Shown piece after piece: positions 1-12,187 of a DNA stretch of 60,000 nt. The notes beneath the pieces are model-generated. The model worked only from the letters and a program-made list of their open reading frames with translations. It made no database searches and was not told where the DNA came from. Source of the stretch: Nymphaea colorata (taxonomy: Eukaryota > Streptophyta > Magnoliopsida > Nymphaeales > Nymphaeaceae); the NCBI RefSeq assembly GCF_008831285.2, contig NC_045139.1, positions 26,332,412 through 26,392,411 on the forward strand, given 5' to 3'. Position numbers and translations under genes: made by a program. Numbering within the stretch: the first letter of the stretch is position 1; each line of letters begins with the position of its first letter.

Positions 1-120
1 GCGTGGATGTCATATTGGTTCACAATATCCAAATTTTAGTCTGTAAAGGCCACACCGGACGAGTTCTTCTCCCTTTAAGCATGTCCCTAATTTGAAAGAG
101 AAGATTGCTTTCAGAATTCA

Positions 121-303
121 GGGTCCATTTGGCAAACATAATAATATGTAAATGTTACATGAATATGGCATAAATATTGGTGCAACAAAAGAACAAGTGG
201 TTGAAAAATCAGTTACCTTAAAAAGTGTTTTATGAATCCGCTCAAACTTTTGGGGTGGATTTATGAAACAGTTACAAGCTGTTCTATTTACCAAACAGGT
301 CCC
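121..303. mobile_element. MITE-like inverted-repeat element
   Basis: The left end reads GGGTCCATTTGGCAAAC and the right end, reverse-complemented, reads GGGACCTGTTTGGTAAA, giving imperfect terminal inverted repeats about 17 bases long around an AT-rich core. The interior motif 'TTTATGAATC..' and the phrase GTTACAAGCTGTTC recur in the cluster at 51.1-52.0 kb, so this is one member of a dispersed family. I see no clear target-site duplication and no coding capacity. The superfamily is not assigned. Confidence 0.55.
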
Positions 304-948
304 AAGTGAACAATTGAAATTAAAAAACTTGTGCTAAGAAGTCTTGGTACCTGAATGAATCCTTATCAAACTATACTATAATTAAAAATTTGCCTTTCTA
401 ACTGTGCGGAGTGGACTTTGATGCTCATTATGCAGTTATATGTCATTGATACATTTGATGGAGACTTCCCCGTTGCCTTGGTTTTCATTTTATATACAGA
501 GGAATGTAAAGTCAAATGCCAAGAAAATTAGGAGAACTTTTGTGTTTCGATTTCTTGCTTTCCAAACGGGTACCTTGCAATTTGTCAAGTTTTTTGGTTA
601 CATGATGCTTCTCGTTTCACTTGGTCAAGATGATTATCATCTCAGTTTTGTGCTTGTGAAGTTGGACGAGATATAGCAACATCCGAGTCAAAAGTATGTT
701 AATCTCCTTCATCTTGGGACAGATGCTTAATTAACCTTTGTTTCACATGGATACTCGTAAAGAGCTGTCAAACTTGTGTTGACACAAATTGGGTGCCGGT
801 GTGGCTTTGACACGGTGAGTCTGCTGCATAAGCCGAACTAGGGCAAAAGTAACCATTTTATATGCGCACTTGATTGAACTAGCCCCAAAACAAAAAAAAT
901 GTTTATATGACTAAAATGTAAGTATAGATAAATAAAGTTATTAAACAG

Positions 949-953
<5 letters not shown>
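304..953. other. AT-rich stretch, no gene seen
   Basis: About 650 bases with no convincing reading frame, RNA gene or terminal repeat. The 78-codon frame at 440-676 has no recognisable domain and I treat it as chance. Confidence 0.5.

Positions 954-981
<28 letters not shown>
954..981. repeat. (AT)n microsatellite
   Basis: About 14 uninterrupted AT dinucleotides. Confidence 0.95.
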
Positions 982-984
<3 letters not shown>

Positions 985-1261
985 GAACCATGTCTCTGAC
1001 ATTTATTTGTCCAAATGACAGCTCATCTGAGCCATCCGATCTTTAGGTTGGATGGCTCCGATACTACTTACTGTATGATTATTTTATTATTTTTATCACT
1101 TTCTGTCTCCCCAACCTTGCCCGATTTTTTGAGGTCCGTCCATCCCCCTCCTTGTTTATCCACCATCACTGGCGGCTGCCAGCATCGGCAAAAGGCCGCT
1201 CGCAGCTGCCTCCCTAATCATAAATCTCTCAAGCATATATTTTCACAAAAATAATTGATCC

Positions 1262-2815
1262 TAAGACAAAAGAGATAATTGGAGTATATGAAAGATTATG
1301 ACTTTCAAAAAAAAGTATCATCTCGGCAAGGCTAATGTAGTGGCCGACACACTTAGTAAAAAGACTCATACTAAGGCTTGTGAACTATTACTTCAGACAT
1401 GGAAGTTAATAGAAGATCTTACACATTGGCATCTAATGCAAGATGATAATGAAAAGTTGAACTGTGTTGCATTGATTAGAGATAAGTTCCTTGAAGAAAT
1501 TATTGAGAAGTAAAAAGTGAGTCCTGAATATGCGAAGTTAGTGCTTGAGTGCGAGAAAGCAAGAACTTCTCATTATCAAAATGGAAATAAATCCATATGG
1601 TTTAACAATAGATTGCGGGTCCCAAATGATATAGAAGTGAAAAATAAGTTGTTGGACAAGACACAGAAAACAAGATACACTATACATTCTACAAACACTA
1701 AGATGTATCAAAATATAAGGAAGAACTTATGGTGACCAAGAATGAAGAAAGAACTTGCCAAATTCATCTCACATCGTTTGGTGTCCCAACAAGCTAAAGT
1801 GGAACACCAGAAACCTAATGCAGCAAATTGAGATTCCTTAGTGAAAATGGAAAGTCATTATCATGGATTTCGTAGTAGGGTTACCACGTACTCGATGACA
1901 ACATGATGCTATTTGGCCAGTGGTGGACCATCTAACAAAAACTGCATACTTTCTATCTATCAAGATTTTACAATCACTTGAAACCTTGACTAAATTATAT
2001 GTTGAAGAAATTGTTAGACTCCATGGGATTCCTAAATCAATCATTTCAGATAGGGATCCAAGATTCACATCTAAATTTTGGAGGAGGCTACAGGAAGCTT
2101 TAGGGATAAAGCTGAAACTGAGCGCAACATTTCATTCCCAAACCAATGGATAGTCAGAACAAACCATCCAAACACTAGAGGACATGTTGAGGGCTTGCGT
2201 GCTGGAATGGAAGGGTGAATGAGATGAACATGTGAAGCTGGGTGAATTCGCTTATAATAATAGCTATCGCTCTAGTATTAAAATGGCTCCATTTGAAGCT
2301 CTCTATAGTCAATCACCAATTGATTGGACTGAGATTGGTGATAACAAGATTGAATATCCAATGGTCATTAACATTATACCGATCAACTTAACATGATAAA
2401 AAAGAAGCTTTTATTTGCCCATAGTCGCCATAAGATTTATGCATACCAACGATGGAGAGAGTTGGCTTTTGAAGAATGAGTACATGTGTTCATCAAAATT
2501 TCACCAACCAAAAGTGTTGTCCAGTTTGGAAAGAAGGTGAAACTTTGTCCAATGTACATTGGACAATTTGAAATTTTGAAGAAGATTGGAAATGTGACAT
2601 ACGAAATTGCTCTTCTGCCACAAGATAGTCATATCCATCAGGTATTTCGTATGTCAATGTTATGAAAGTATGTTTCAGATCCTTCACATGTTATAGATTA
2701 TGAAGAGCTAGATTTGCAAGAAAATATGACAATGGAAGAACAACCGCTTCAGATCATAGAGAAGAAGTAACATGTGCTACAATTAAAGCAAATTTTGTTA
2801 GTAAAGGTGGAATGA
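1262..2815 (+). pseudogene. Decayed Ty3/gypsy RNase H tail, integrase and start of chromodomain
   Basis: Translated in patches, this reads as the end of a plant Ty3/gypsy polyprotein. The RNase H-integrase linker motif YHLGKANVVADTLSKK is at 1316-1365, after a frameshift in an A-run near 1305. The zinc-region remnant SQQAKVEHQKP follows near 1790. The integrase core follows: MDFVVGLPRTR near 1863, VDHLTKTAYF near 1922, ISDRDPRFTSKFW near 2043 and a broken (Q)TNG-stop-SEQTIQTLEDMLRACV near 2140-2200. The C-terminal part ends near 2810 in a truncated chromodomain-like IIEKK..L..KQILLVKV. There are several in-frame stops and shifts and no flanking LTRs. The wording is of the Tekay/Del chromovirus type (family knowledge), unlike the elements at 23-38 kb. 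It is an old dead fragment. Confidence 0.85.
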
Positions 2816-3714
2816 CAAACAATATTTTAGCCATAAAAAATGGCTTATTAAGCTTGAGTAAACAATATTTTAGCCACTTGCTGCTATCATATTGGGAAAG
2901 GCTCTTGTAGCAAAAAGATTAGAGAGAGAAGGAGATACCTTTCATTTTGTTGCTGCATCCCTAGTTGAAGTCTAAGTTGAGGGTAATGACTTGTTCTCCT
3001 ATCATCTCAGCCACGAAATGTTAGAGAAGGAAGTTAGTAGGTTGCTGATTTAGATTCAAGTCATCTCTGTTCAAGTAAATGCTTTGCTTCGTTTGGGTTG
3101 AAAATCTTGAATGTAAAGATATGGTTATGTGCAAAAGGCTATATGGTGATCTGGACATATATGATTATGTATATGTAGTGCAAGGAAGGAGAAGGAGCTG
3201 ATCAGTCGTAGTCAACCAGTATTGCCTCTGTCCATAAATTCCTCAAGTGCATATTTAGAAATAGAAATAGGCCCATGTTTGGACGTCTATTCAGTTTTGA
3301 ATGAGTATGTTATGATCTGATCATAAATATACACATATATATGTTGCAAGGGTGTAGCGAGAGAGCTATTGCAACAATTATCGTAGACTAGAGTGTTGGT
3401 AGCGTGCACTTGAAGTACATAGATCCATGGGCAGATTGAGTGAACATACCTTATATTTTTCAGCCATACACATATTTAGACCTAAGTGCAATATGTAGTT
3501 CATGTATATTTGGTGTATTTAGATGTATATAAAGATATGTAAATGTTTATATGTGCGAAATAATATATATATATATATGCTTTGTTAGTAAGCAAAGTTA
3601 AGCATGTGTTTGTTGTTAAGTAGGGAATGATGTTATTTGTATCAAAGTCATGTTAAAACTGATGTAGTGTGTAATTTTGTGAGACATGTCTACTAACTTA
3701 GAGGAAAAAAAAAC
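2816..3714. other. No gene seen; possible remnant of the flanking retroelement
   Basis: AT-rich sequence after the integrase fragment with no recognised LTR end, reading frame or RNA gene. A 17-base TA run lies at 3562-3578. Confidence 0.4.
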
Positions 3715-3958
3715 GAGATAATGCAGTTTATGTATATTTGTATACATGTTGATCACATTGATGCATTAGAGACAAAAATATTGTTTGTGTATATTTGAAT
3801 ACATGTCAATCATATGGATATATCATGGATAAGATAATCTTGTTCTTACACGTATACTTATGACAATCATATAAATATATTATAGATGAGATAATACTTT
3901 TTTTGCTTGAATATATATAACAATCATATGGATATATCCTAGATGAGATAATCTTGTT

Positions 3959-4003
<45 letters not shown>
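3959..4003. repeat. (CA)n(TA)n compound microsatellite
   Basis: About 12 CA dinucleotides followed directly by about 10 TA dinucleotides, inside one unit of the 57-bp minisatellite. Confidence 0.95.
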
Positions 4004-4451
4004 CAGAGATGAGATAATATTATTCTTATATAAACATTTATGGCAACCATATAGATATATAAGAGATGAGATAATATTGTTTTTGCTTGAATATGTATGA
4101 CAATCATATCGATATATCAGAGATGAGATAAAACTATTATTATATGAATATATATGACAACCATATAGATATATCAAAGATGAGATAATGCTATCCTTGT
4201 TTGAATATATATGGTAATCATATAGATATATTAGAGATAAGACAATATGGTTCCAAAATAAATATATATGACAATCATATAGATATATCAGAGATGATAT
4301 AACAATCATATGAGTGTATTAGAGATGAGATAATACTGTTCTTGCTTGAATATATTTGACAACTATATATACATATCAAAGATGAGATAATGTTGTTCTT
4401 ACCTATCAATATGACAATCACATGTATATTTTAGAACTGAGATAAATGTTG

Positions 4452-4453
<2 letters not shown>

Positions 4454-4483
<30 letters not shown>
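4454..4483. repeat. (TA)n microsatellite
   Basis: About 15 TA dinucleotides, also inside a minisatellite unit. Confidence 0.95.
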
Positions 4484-4487
<4 letters not shown>

Positions 4488-4690
4488 GGCGGCTATTTGT
4501 GCACGTTAGAGTTGAGATAATGTTATTCTTACACATATATACTTGGCAACCTTATGTGCATGATAGAATTGAAATAGTGTTACTCATATATATTTGTATT
4601 CATGAAAACTATATGAACACACTAGGGTAGAGATAATGCTACTCTTACATATATATATATTCAAGGAAATGTTATATTGCAAGTATAAAT

Positions 4691-6140
4691 GAAAATGAAA
4701 TTTGAAAGCTATTCCCCTAGAGATATGCTGACCATCAATGGTTAGAGCGATCAAAATTCTATAGGTAATGTGTTTTGAGGTATTTGAACTTGTTGGACTT
4801 GAGAATTTTGCTCAAGGCTGGGTTCCATGAGGAATTACTTGAATATGTTTTGATATAACAAATCCTTTGTTGGTACACAAAATAACACTGAATATGTCTT
4901 ATGCTATGGCACATGTGAGTGCGAGCAGAGTTTAGTGGTTGGTTTGTCCCGAGAGGTTATGGGGTGGCTTGAGATAACTATGGTTGTCAATTCCTCTGTC
5001 TGCATCAGAATACCCATAGGGTATTGGGCAGCACAAGGGCCCGATATTCTATTTCTATTTGCGTTGGAGAGTGAGGCGTCTCCTGGTCCTTCACCCCAAA
5101 TGCCAAGATGGGTCGGTCTACCACTTGGGCTAAGTCTGCGTTGTTGGACCATGCTGCTGCTACGACAGTTTGGGATATCTTAGGAGGCTTTGCTCTATGT
5201 TATTCTTGGTCTTTGTGAATTGTCTGGTGAAGATTGGTTCTATTGTGCCTGTGTTTGTGTCCGCAGTGACTTTTGCTGATGCTCGTCATTATGACCATGA
5301 TTGGTGGTTGTTAGACTATCGGTGTATCTTTGCAACCCACAATGATTCGTGCTACTACATTTGTGGCAGTATGCTTTGTCTTGGTGAGGTTTCGGATTTC
5401 AGCTCATAGGTGGTGGTCTTCAGCTGCATATTGGTTTTTTTTAATATAACTATATATCTAATTTGTCGAACTGTGCTCTACCTATGATTAGATATTTTAA
5501 TACTCATATCAATCTGACCATTTTTTCTTTCTATCTCTATAGGTAGTTCTTGATTAATTATTGGCTTTTGAACATACTCCCTCAGTTTTGTGATGGACTA
5601 GCATTGATGATCTAGGCATTGAGTGGAGTCTGTGATTTTTGTGACTTTCTTTTCATTGAGATGTTGTAGTATTTTTTTTGGGCTCTACATGGGTCATTGT
5701 AATATCGTTCTTCTTGTGGGATCTATTTCTACTTTGGGTATTACCCAATATTTGATTTTATTTTTAAGACTTGATGTTCATTTCACAATATATCTATATT
5801 TTTCTTTTTTTTTTAAAAAAAAAGGTCTTGAAACTTGGGTTGTGACAATAACACTTACATTTAGCCACCAAGTATACTTTGGTAGAGAAGTTAGCACCAG
5901 TGCTATTTTAGTGTCTGCTCTCAAACTCTGTACTTTATTTCCATGGTAAAAAAACTAAGTATTAGTGTTGTGATAATTCTAGCACCAATTATTGTATGAA
6001 GTTCAAATTTGATGAAACTCTATTTTTATCATGTTGTGAATTGCATTATCCTACAAAGCTACTTTTGTATTATTGGTTATTGTCTATGCTAATTATATAA
6101 GTTTCCTTCAATGAATGAAATTGTATTTTCTCTTTGTTAG
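4691..6140. other. Unassigned, possibly retroelement or hAT-element flank
   Basis: Holds short open frames (for example 4935-5183 and 5170-5409) without recognisable domains. The part nearest 6140 may belong to the hAT element that follows, but I cannot read transposase in it. Confidence 0.35.
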
Positions 6141-6835
6141 TATTTAAAGGCATTCTACGATGCCACAAATATTTTCTCCACTATTAAGCATGTAGCAGCC
6201 AATTTGTTTTTCTATAGTGTGTATAAGATTTACAAAATCTTATATAATCATATATGCTTACTAAAAAAATATCTAAGGCCATTAACATATAGAATACAAA
6301 AGAAGTTTGACAAAGATCGAAACACATGCAATGTCCTCTTTGTAGTCACACTTGTTTTGAGTCCAAGGTATAAGTTGTATCTGAATTTTTTACTTGAGAG
6401 TTTGAGTAGAGTTGAAACAATAGATCAGCATAATAAAAGTTTCATGTACATTATGCCAAGCATTAATTGTGCATTTTATGAGTGATAGTTAAACTAGAAC
6501 TAATAGTTGTGTGGTAGCTAAAGCTGGATATTCTTCTACTGAAGTTGATGCCTCCAAGGCATATTACTTGACTTTTTTGCTCTATTCAAATACATCACAT
6601 AAATCTAGAAGTATGTTTGAATGATACACTATATGAAGTCACAATTTATGAATATTTCAACATATTATCTTGGTGGAAGAAAAACAAAATAAATTTGGTC
6701 TAAGATGGCTTGAGATGTATTGGCAATTCCAATATTTATATTTACTTTAGAGTGTGCATTCAATACAAAGGAAAAGTAGTTGGTGACTTTTGATGTTTAA
6801 GTATTGTTCAAACTATCACATGCAAAATTAAATTC
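6141..6835 (+). pseudogene. hAT-family transposase fragment (RICESLEEPER-like)
   Basis: The first part reads YLKAFYDATNIFSTIKHVAAN and continues through KIYKILYNHI, KKFDKDRNTCNVLFVVTLVL and SPRYKLYLNF, ending in a stop at 6483. This matches the region before the dimerisation domain of BED-type hAT transposases, where DPRYKL is the usual form. After frameshifts, 6600-6780 continues with DLYLNDTL-, a YFNILSWWKKNKIKF segment at about 6650-6692 and MA-stop-DVLAIPI followed by LECAF near 6705-6765. That is the hATC dimerisation motif series (..FDiL.WWK..., MA.DvLaiP...SE.aFS). The N-terminal half and the terminal inverted repeats are not visible. The copy is dead. Confidence 0.8.
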
Positions 6836-9485
6836 ATGATGAAGACAGTAATTTATGTGAAAGGTAAGATATTCAATGTTAGATTGACCATTTAAAATGT
6901 TTTCGTAACATATTAATTTGCGTATAATTTATTGGAAGGGAAGGAATCTTCTAGTGATGAGGCATGATTGTGATTCATTATAATAAATGTTTTCTAGCTC
7001 TACATAGAATGATCATTTTGTTCTATAATAAACTCCATATAATTTATGTGAAAATAGGGAATAGGTGTAGTGCCTTTTCGAACTTCTAAATGTGTTCTTG
7101 TTGTATTGAAGTTCATTTTATTTTATACATATTGTGTGTTCTGTAATAGTTCCTTTGTTCTTCTATTTTATGTGCAAGTATAATATCTATGATAGCATCC
7201 TTGCATTGTTTGTTTCCTTGCAATGTTTGCCATTAATTACTATATTATATTTTGTATCATTGTATCTATCTTAGTTGGTAGCTTGAATTTGATGCATAGT
7301 TTTAGTTATCTCTTGTTTTGTGATTGCTCAATTCAATATAGTCTTATAGTTTTTATATTGTAATCTTGATTACACTTGCTTTTGGATAATTCTTTATTGT
7401 TCAAATTGTTCCATAACTAAACTAAGAAACCAAAAATCTTAAGACCTTATAAAAGTCAATTCTTAAATAGTTCCGTGTTACTAAACTGTAAATTCAGATT
7501 TGTTTAGTATGTTATCATTATGTAAAAGTTGATGTTCGCAAGTTATCAAACTGTTGTTGTGTAATTAAGTGCAATAAATTGTTATTATCTTGTCTTGCTA
7601 GTCTTCTAGTCCATGCCAACTTAATTCTTCATACTTAATTTCTTGGTTTGCTTAGGCTACTAGCATGGTTTTCCTTCCCTATTTTACCAAAAAAAATAGT
7701 TTTTTTCTTTTCCTAAAAGAAATACTAAGGAGTTGAAATGAATTGAAGATGAGTTCAAAAGTATGATAGTTTCCTTTTAGCTGAACTTCCTTTGATGGGG
7801 TTCAATTTTTGGTGAGAGCATATTTTGATAAAATATTTTAAGGTGACTTTTTATGTATGACAACCTTCAATCTTCTGCAAATCCTTGGCCCAATCCTACC
7901 AAATGCGCACCCTTTGAAAGGGAAACCAAAGGGTGTCACTTGGCCTATTGGCAGCATAGCTAAAAGGTACAATCTTGGGCCTTGAAGTAGCAAGAGGCGT
8001 CAGCTATGTTACCCAAAGGGTGGTTTTGAAAAGTGCATCTCTTAGACTCATACTTATTGGTTTTGTGTAAGTAGGGAGCCAAGTCTTTGGGCAAGGTATG
8101 TGTAGCAAGTTGTATTAGCTAAGCGAAATTGTAAAAGGGAAGAATATGAACTTGGGATAACTCTTTGTAATTGTGCATTTGAAAAGTTTATCAAAAGGGC
8201 TTTCAATGCTAAGTTGTTAGAAATATATATTTGTTCACATCAAGTGTTTATTGAAGCCTTAATGCTCGATGGCATTAAGAGAAATGTCGAGTCGAGACAT
8301 GCAGGAATTAAGTCAAAGCTTCTTTTGAGTAAGCAAGCAACTAAGAAAAAAACAAGTGGCACTTAAGCCATATGGGTGCCTTGCACTGGGAAAAAAAAAG
8401 AAATATTACCTTGTGACAGTTGGTTCCAAAGCTCTTACCTTGAGGAAGAAAGCATGTTGGCTTTGTGGGTGCCAAAGAAGCAAGATATAGTAACTTTTAT
8501 ATTTTGTGAAAGTGGAAGCAAATGAATCAGACTCATGTATGCGTTTGGAACTTAGACCGAGACTAAATTAGGATTGAGTAGGAGATGATGACTTGTAGGA
8601 AGTGTTTGATCGAATAGGCCATTACAAAGCTTCAATCACCTACAAACCAAAAGTGCTTGAAGGGACCATGGTGCATTTGTCTTCTATGGAAGGGTGAATA
8701 GTAGACTTTTTTGAAAAGTAAATTGGCAAAATAATGGAGCACTTTTGAGAGGAAGTGCTATAGTAATCTAGGACTGATGGTAGGTACTCAGAAGATGTCT
8801 TGAAGGGTGGGTCAAGTAGTTTGAGATGGAAAGCATTGTGAAAGTCCTCAAGGCCAAATTCAACATAATAGCATGTTTTGGAAGAGGACATTGTTGTGTT
8901 GGAGAAAGGCCATTGGAGTGGCAGCCTAAGAGGCCTAAGAAGGGAAAAGTGCTAGAACCGAGATGTGCATGGCACATCAAACTAAGAGATCTTAAGTTAG
9001 ACTTAAGATCCACAATTAAGATCCTTATTTTATCTTTTCGTATTTAGAAAAAGTCAGATTTAAGGTCGGAGGGGGAAGCGTCTAATGTCAAATTCATGGT
9101 TTTTAGATTTTGAGGAATTTATGTCAAAGGTAATCAAACATACCCTAAGGAGTTGGAGAACTACATATGCTATATGAAGATGTAAGTTAAGATTCCATTG
9201 ACTTCCTGATGATTAAATGACTATTACTAGAAAGAACTCCAAGATCATGCTAATCTTTGGTGGAGACCGTGGCTCAATGGAAATTCCTATTTTTAATATG
9301 GGATCAAATGAAAGAGAAACTTCAAAGACTATTTATGCACACAAATTTTGCTTGAAACAACCCATGAGACCTCATATAGCATTGAGCTTATGTTCCATGC
9401 TACAAACCAAGCATCATGTTCCTTTCAGCCACATTGAACACCAACATCAGCAATGAAACGTATGGAATCCAAGGAACATGAGGAA
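6836..9485. other. Long intergenic stretch, no gene seen
   Basis: About 2.6 kb of AT-rich DNA. Frames of 73-83 codons on both strands at 8640-9050 overlap one another and show no family motif. No tRNA, rRNA or terminal repeats were recognised. Confidence 0.4.
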
Positions 9486-9491
9486 CCCCCA

Positions 9492-9499
9492 TATAAAAG
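9492..9499 (+). promoter_or_regulatory. TATA-box candidate with CT-rich leader
   Basis: TATAAAAG is followed from about 9537 by a strongly CT-rich tract (CCCTCTCTCTCCCCCTCTCC). This resembles a plant or retroelement promoter plus 5' leader. No gene can be assigned to it. Confidence 0.3.
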
Positions 9500-10304
9500 G
9501 GGTCCATGTTCTGAGTTGTATCCTTCCATATGCTATGAAGCCCTCTCTCTCCCCCTCTCCTCTCTCTTTTGTCTCTCCTCCCCTTGTTTTGCAGTAGTTA
9601 CGACACTTCCTCTCTAGACACAACACTATTCTCCTTCCTCTCTTCTCTTGCTCCATTCCCACCTCTCTTATCATTGTTCGTTTGATGAGAGAGCATCAAC
9701 CACTAAACAAGAATAACTCAAAAGCTTCTAGAATATTTCATGTGAGGATTCTCTATTCTCTCTCTCAAACTTTATTTTGCTTCTTGATGGATTTTTCCCT
9801 TTTTTCTTCGATTCTATGTTAGATGATCTTGATTTTATTCTATGTGCTTGTTGATAGGGAAAGGTGACAATCATTTGGTAAATGCACTGAATAGAAACGA
9901 TCAAGTTCATTAATCATCTTAAAAGGATAGTTCGAATTTCATGGGAGGCCTTCATTTTTTGTTTTAGTGTGTTTCTCATCTTTGCACAAAAATTGTTCAT
10001 TGAAATGCCCATTTAGCGATGCATTTCTTCTATTGTCAAACACTTATCCGTATTGTTCCATTTCCCTATCAACAAGCACATAGAATTAAACGTCCCATTT
10101 CCTCTTGTACCAAAAACTGCTACTAAACGAGCTTTCAGGAAGACAGAAGAGATCAAAATAGTTAGTGACCACATCAACGAAGAAGTGAAAAACATGAATG
10201 AGGATTGCCATCTCTTTAATTTTTTATTGTGGGCTTCCAGGATGGGCACATACCAACTTTGAAAACAATAACTAAATGACTTGGGAGAGACCATTCAATA
10301 GCCA

Positions 10305-10582
10305 ATGGCATGGTGGACCTTAGTGAGAACTTTGGAGGGAAGATCTCCAAGTTTAAGGGGAACGCTACAAAAGCAACTAAAAAAGGAAATAAAAGTTACT
10401 TCAGTTGGAAAGAAATCAAGATGCAAGCCTGCCTTCTCCAATAGTTTCTTTATTTGTAAACAACTAAACATGGCTAAGGACTACCCTCATAAAAGAGCCT
10501 TGGCCATGACTAGCTTAGAGAAATGACAAAAAATAGTCTCCTTGGCCATGACTAGCTTAGAGAAATGACGAAAAGTAGTCTG
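10305..10582 (+). pseudogene. Possible decayed gag zinc-knuckle region
   Basis: The frame at 10305-10526 ends FFICKQLNMAKDYPHKRAL. It resembles a retrotransposon zinc knuckle of the CFxC..PHxARDCPKRxAL type in which the first Cys, the His and the last Cys have been replaced. This is weak, since only the spacing and flanking residues support it. The end of the frame lies in a 42-bp tandem duplication. Confidence 0.25.
10499..10582. repeat. 42-bp tandem duplication
   Basis: Two copies start CTTGGCCATGACTAGCTTAG at 10499 and 10541 and differ at only a few positions. Confidence 0.9.
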
Positions 10583-11512
10583 CTACTTTACAAGCACAGT
10601 TAATGATGTTGTGAGCCGTATTGTTAGAAAGCAAGGTAATGAAACTTGACAAAGTTGTTGAGATTGACTAAGGATCAAACCAATAGTTCAACTTGAAGAG
10701 GAAAGGGCATAACATGTCCAACAGCCATATATCAAGGTGAACGAGATTGGTGCTTGTTGCATCTCATTAAATAATACACTTTTAAAGATTTTGAGAAGAC
10801 AATGGGCTTATCCACTATCAGAGCAAGACTTTATGTCTCAAGTAGAGACGGCCATCGGTGAACAATCCTTAAGAAGATGCATGATGCTTGATGCCCCTTG
10901 GGTTGGACATCGGCATTAAAGAACTTTGGTGCTTATTGGTTGAAAATATTATTGGCCAAAGATGGGTAAATATGTTGCCAACTTGCTTCTGTGGGATCTC
11001 AATGCTTGGGGTTGTTTAACAACACCACATTTTGGACAAGGACTTGGTGTTCTCTCTTGTGATCAAGTGGAAAACGTCCTTGAAAACCTATGACTTTGAC
11101 AGATCCTTGGAGAGATCCTGAATTCTGGCCTGTTGAAAGCATGTAATCTAATGCTTCCTCATTTTAGTTTGCTCTCACGTTGTCATAATGGCCCACAAAA
11201 TCATTCGTTTATGAGAGAAGCAGACATCATTTTGAAGAAGAATGCGGAAGAAGGAGCTTTGCCCAAATACAATTGATCTATAAGCAAATAAATGAATTAA
11301 GTATATGAGTTTGTATGCTTGTAACATGCACACCACACATTTTTATGCCATTGTTTTTAGTCATTTTTCTTTATTGGTTGACGTTTTTTCTTGCATCAGC
11401 TCATATGTGTTAAGTAATTCTGTTATGATTGATTAAGGTTGTACTCTACTTCAGCTTTTAAATATGAATTTTAGATTGTGATTCTTCGAATATATTTCTT
11501 ATGCCTAACCTC

Positions 11513-11515
<3 letters not shown>
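10583..11515. other. No gene seen
   Basis: AT-rich DNA, about 930 bases, with only a 60-codon frame (10737-10919) that has no recognisable domain. Confidence 0.4.

Positions 11516-11608
<93 letters not shown>
11516..11608. repeat. (TA)n microsatellite, about 93 bp
   Basis: An uninterrupted TA run of about 46 dinucleotides. Confidence 0.97.
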
Positions 11609-11609
<1 letters not shown>

Positions 11610-12187
11610 CATCCACATAAACGAATGTTAAATGTTTAAGTTAAATAAATAATAAAATTACGTAAACCAATGATAAGAGGAGTTGAAGGCAAGTGGAAGC
11701 TGTCATACTGCCTTCATGAATCAGGTCGTCCCAAGTTTATTTTAGAAAGGTACAACAAGTAAAAAAAAATGCAAACTTCTAAAGAAAAAATACCCATAGA
11801 AGACTAGCTAGCTTTGTTCTTTAGACTTCATTTTATGGTCTATATACAAACCGTCTGAAAAACAAGCGTTCTAATATTTTTCTCACTAATGTTTAGATGA
11901 AGGCAAGTCATGACATTATCAATGCAAGATGGAAAAAAATTATTTTAGTAGTCATAATGTATCTCTTCTCAAACCCAGTCAGTAGTCTACTTAAGTTCAG
12001 GCTGCTCTTAAACAAGTTGAACTACTAACTCTTACAAATTGATACACTTATGTTAAACAATGTGAAAATGGGTCTTCATGAGACGACTCCAATGATTTAA
12101 GCATCTAAGCAGGATTCGCCTTGACCCATAGAATTACTTTAGAGCAATGTTCTATTTTAGTGGGAACCCTTGAAGAAGTGAAAAACT
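11609..12187. other. No confirmed gene; one short coding-like piece
   Basis: A 30-codon open piece at 11670-11762 contains the protein-like phrase VEGKWKLSYCLHESGRPKF but ends at a stop and is not recognised. It could be another captured exon fragment like the PRP8 piece that follows. Confidence 0.3.

Larger units (their letters stand above)
3715..4690. repeat. 57-bp minisatellite, about 16 degenerate units
   Basis: The phrase GAGATAAT recurs, exact or with small changes, at about 3715, 3769, 3831, 3888, 3945, 4011, 4068, 4125, 4182, 4239, 4295, 4327, 4384, 4439, 4514, 4571 and 4629. Most steps are exactly 57 bases. Each unit also carries a TGACAATCATAT-like segment. Two units are stretched by embedded microsatellites (CA/TA at 3959-4003; TA at 4454-4483). 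Because 57 is a multiple of three, the minus strand shows a spurious 167-codon frame with a 19-residue periodicity at 3806-4309, which is not a gene. Confidence 0.9.

Noticed and set aside
3806-4309. 167-codon minus-strand frame with repeated SSLIYLYDCH-like units
   Set aside because: Explained by the 57-bp minisatellite, whose period is a multiple of three; composition follows the DNA repeat.
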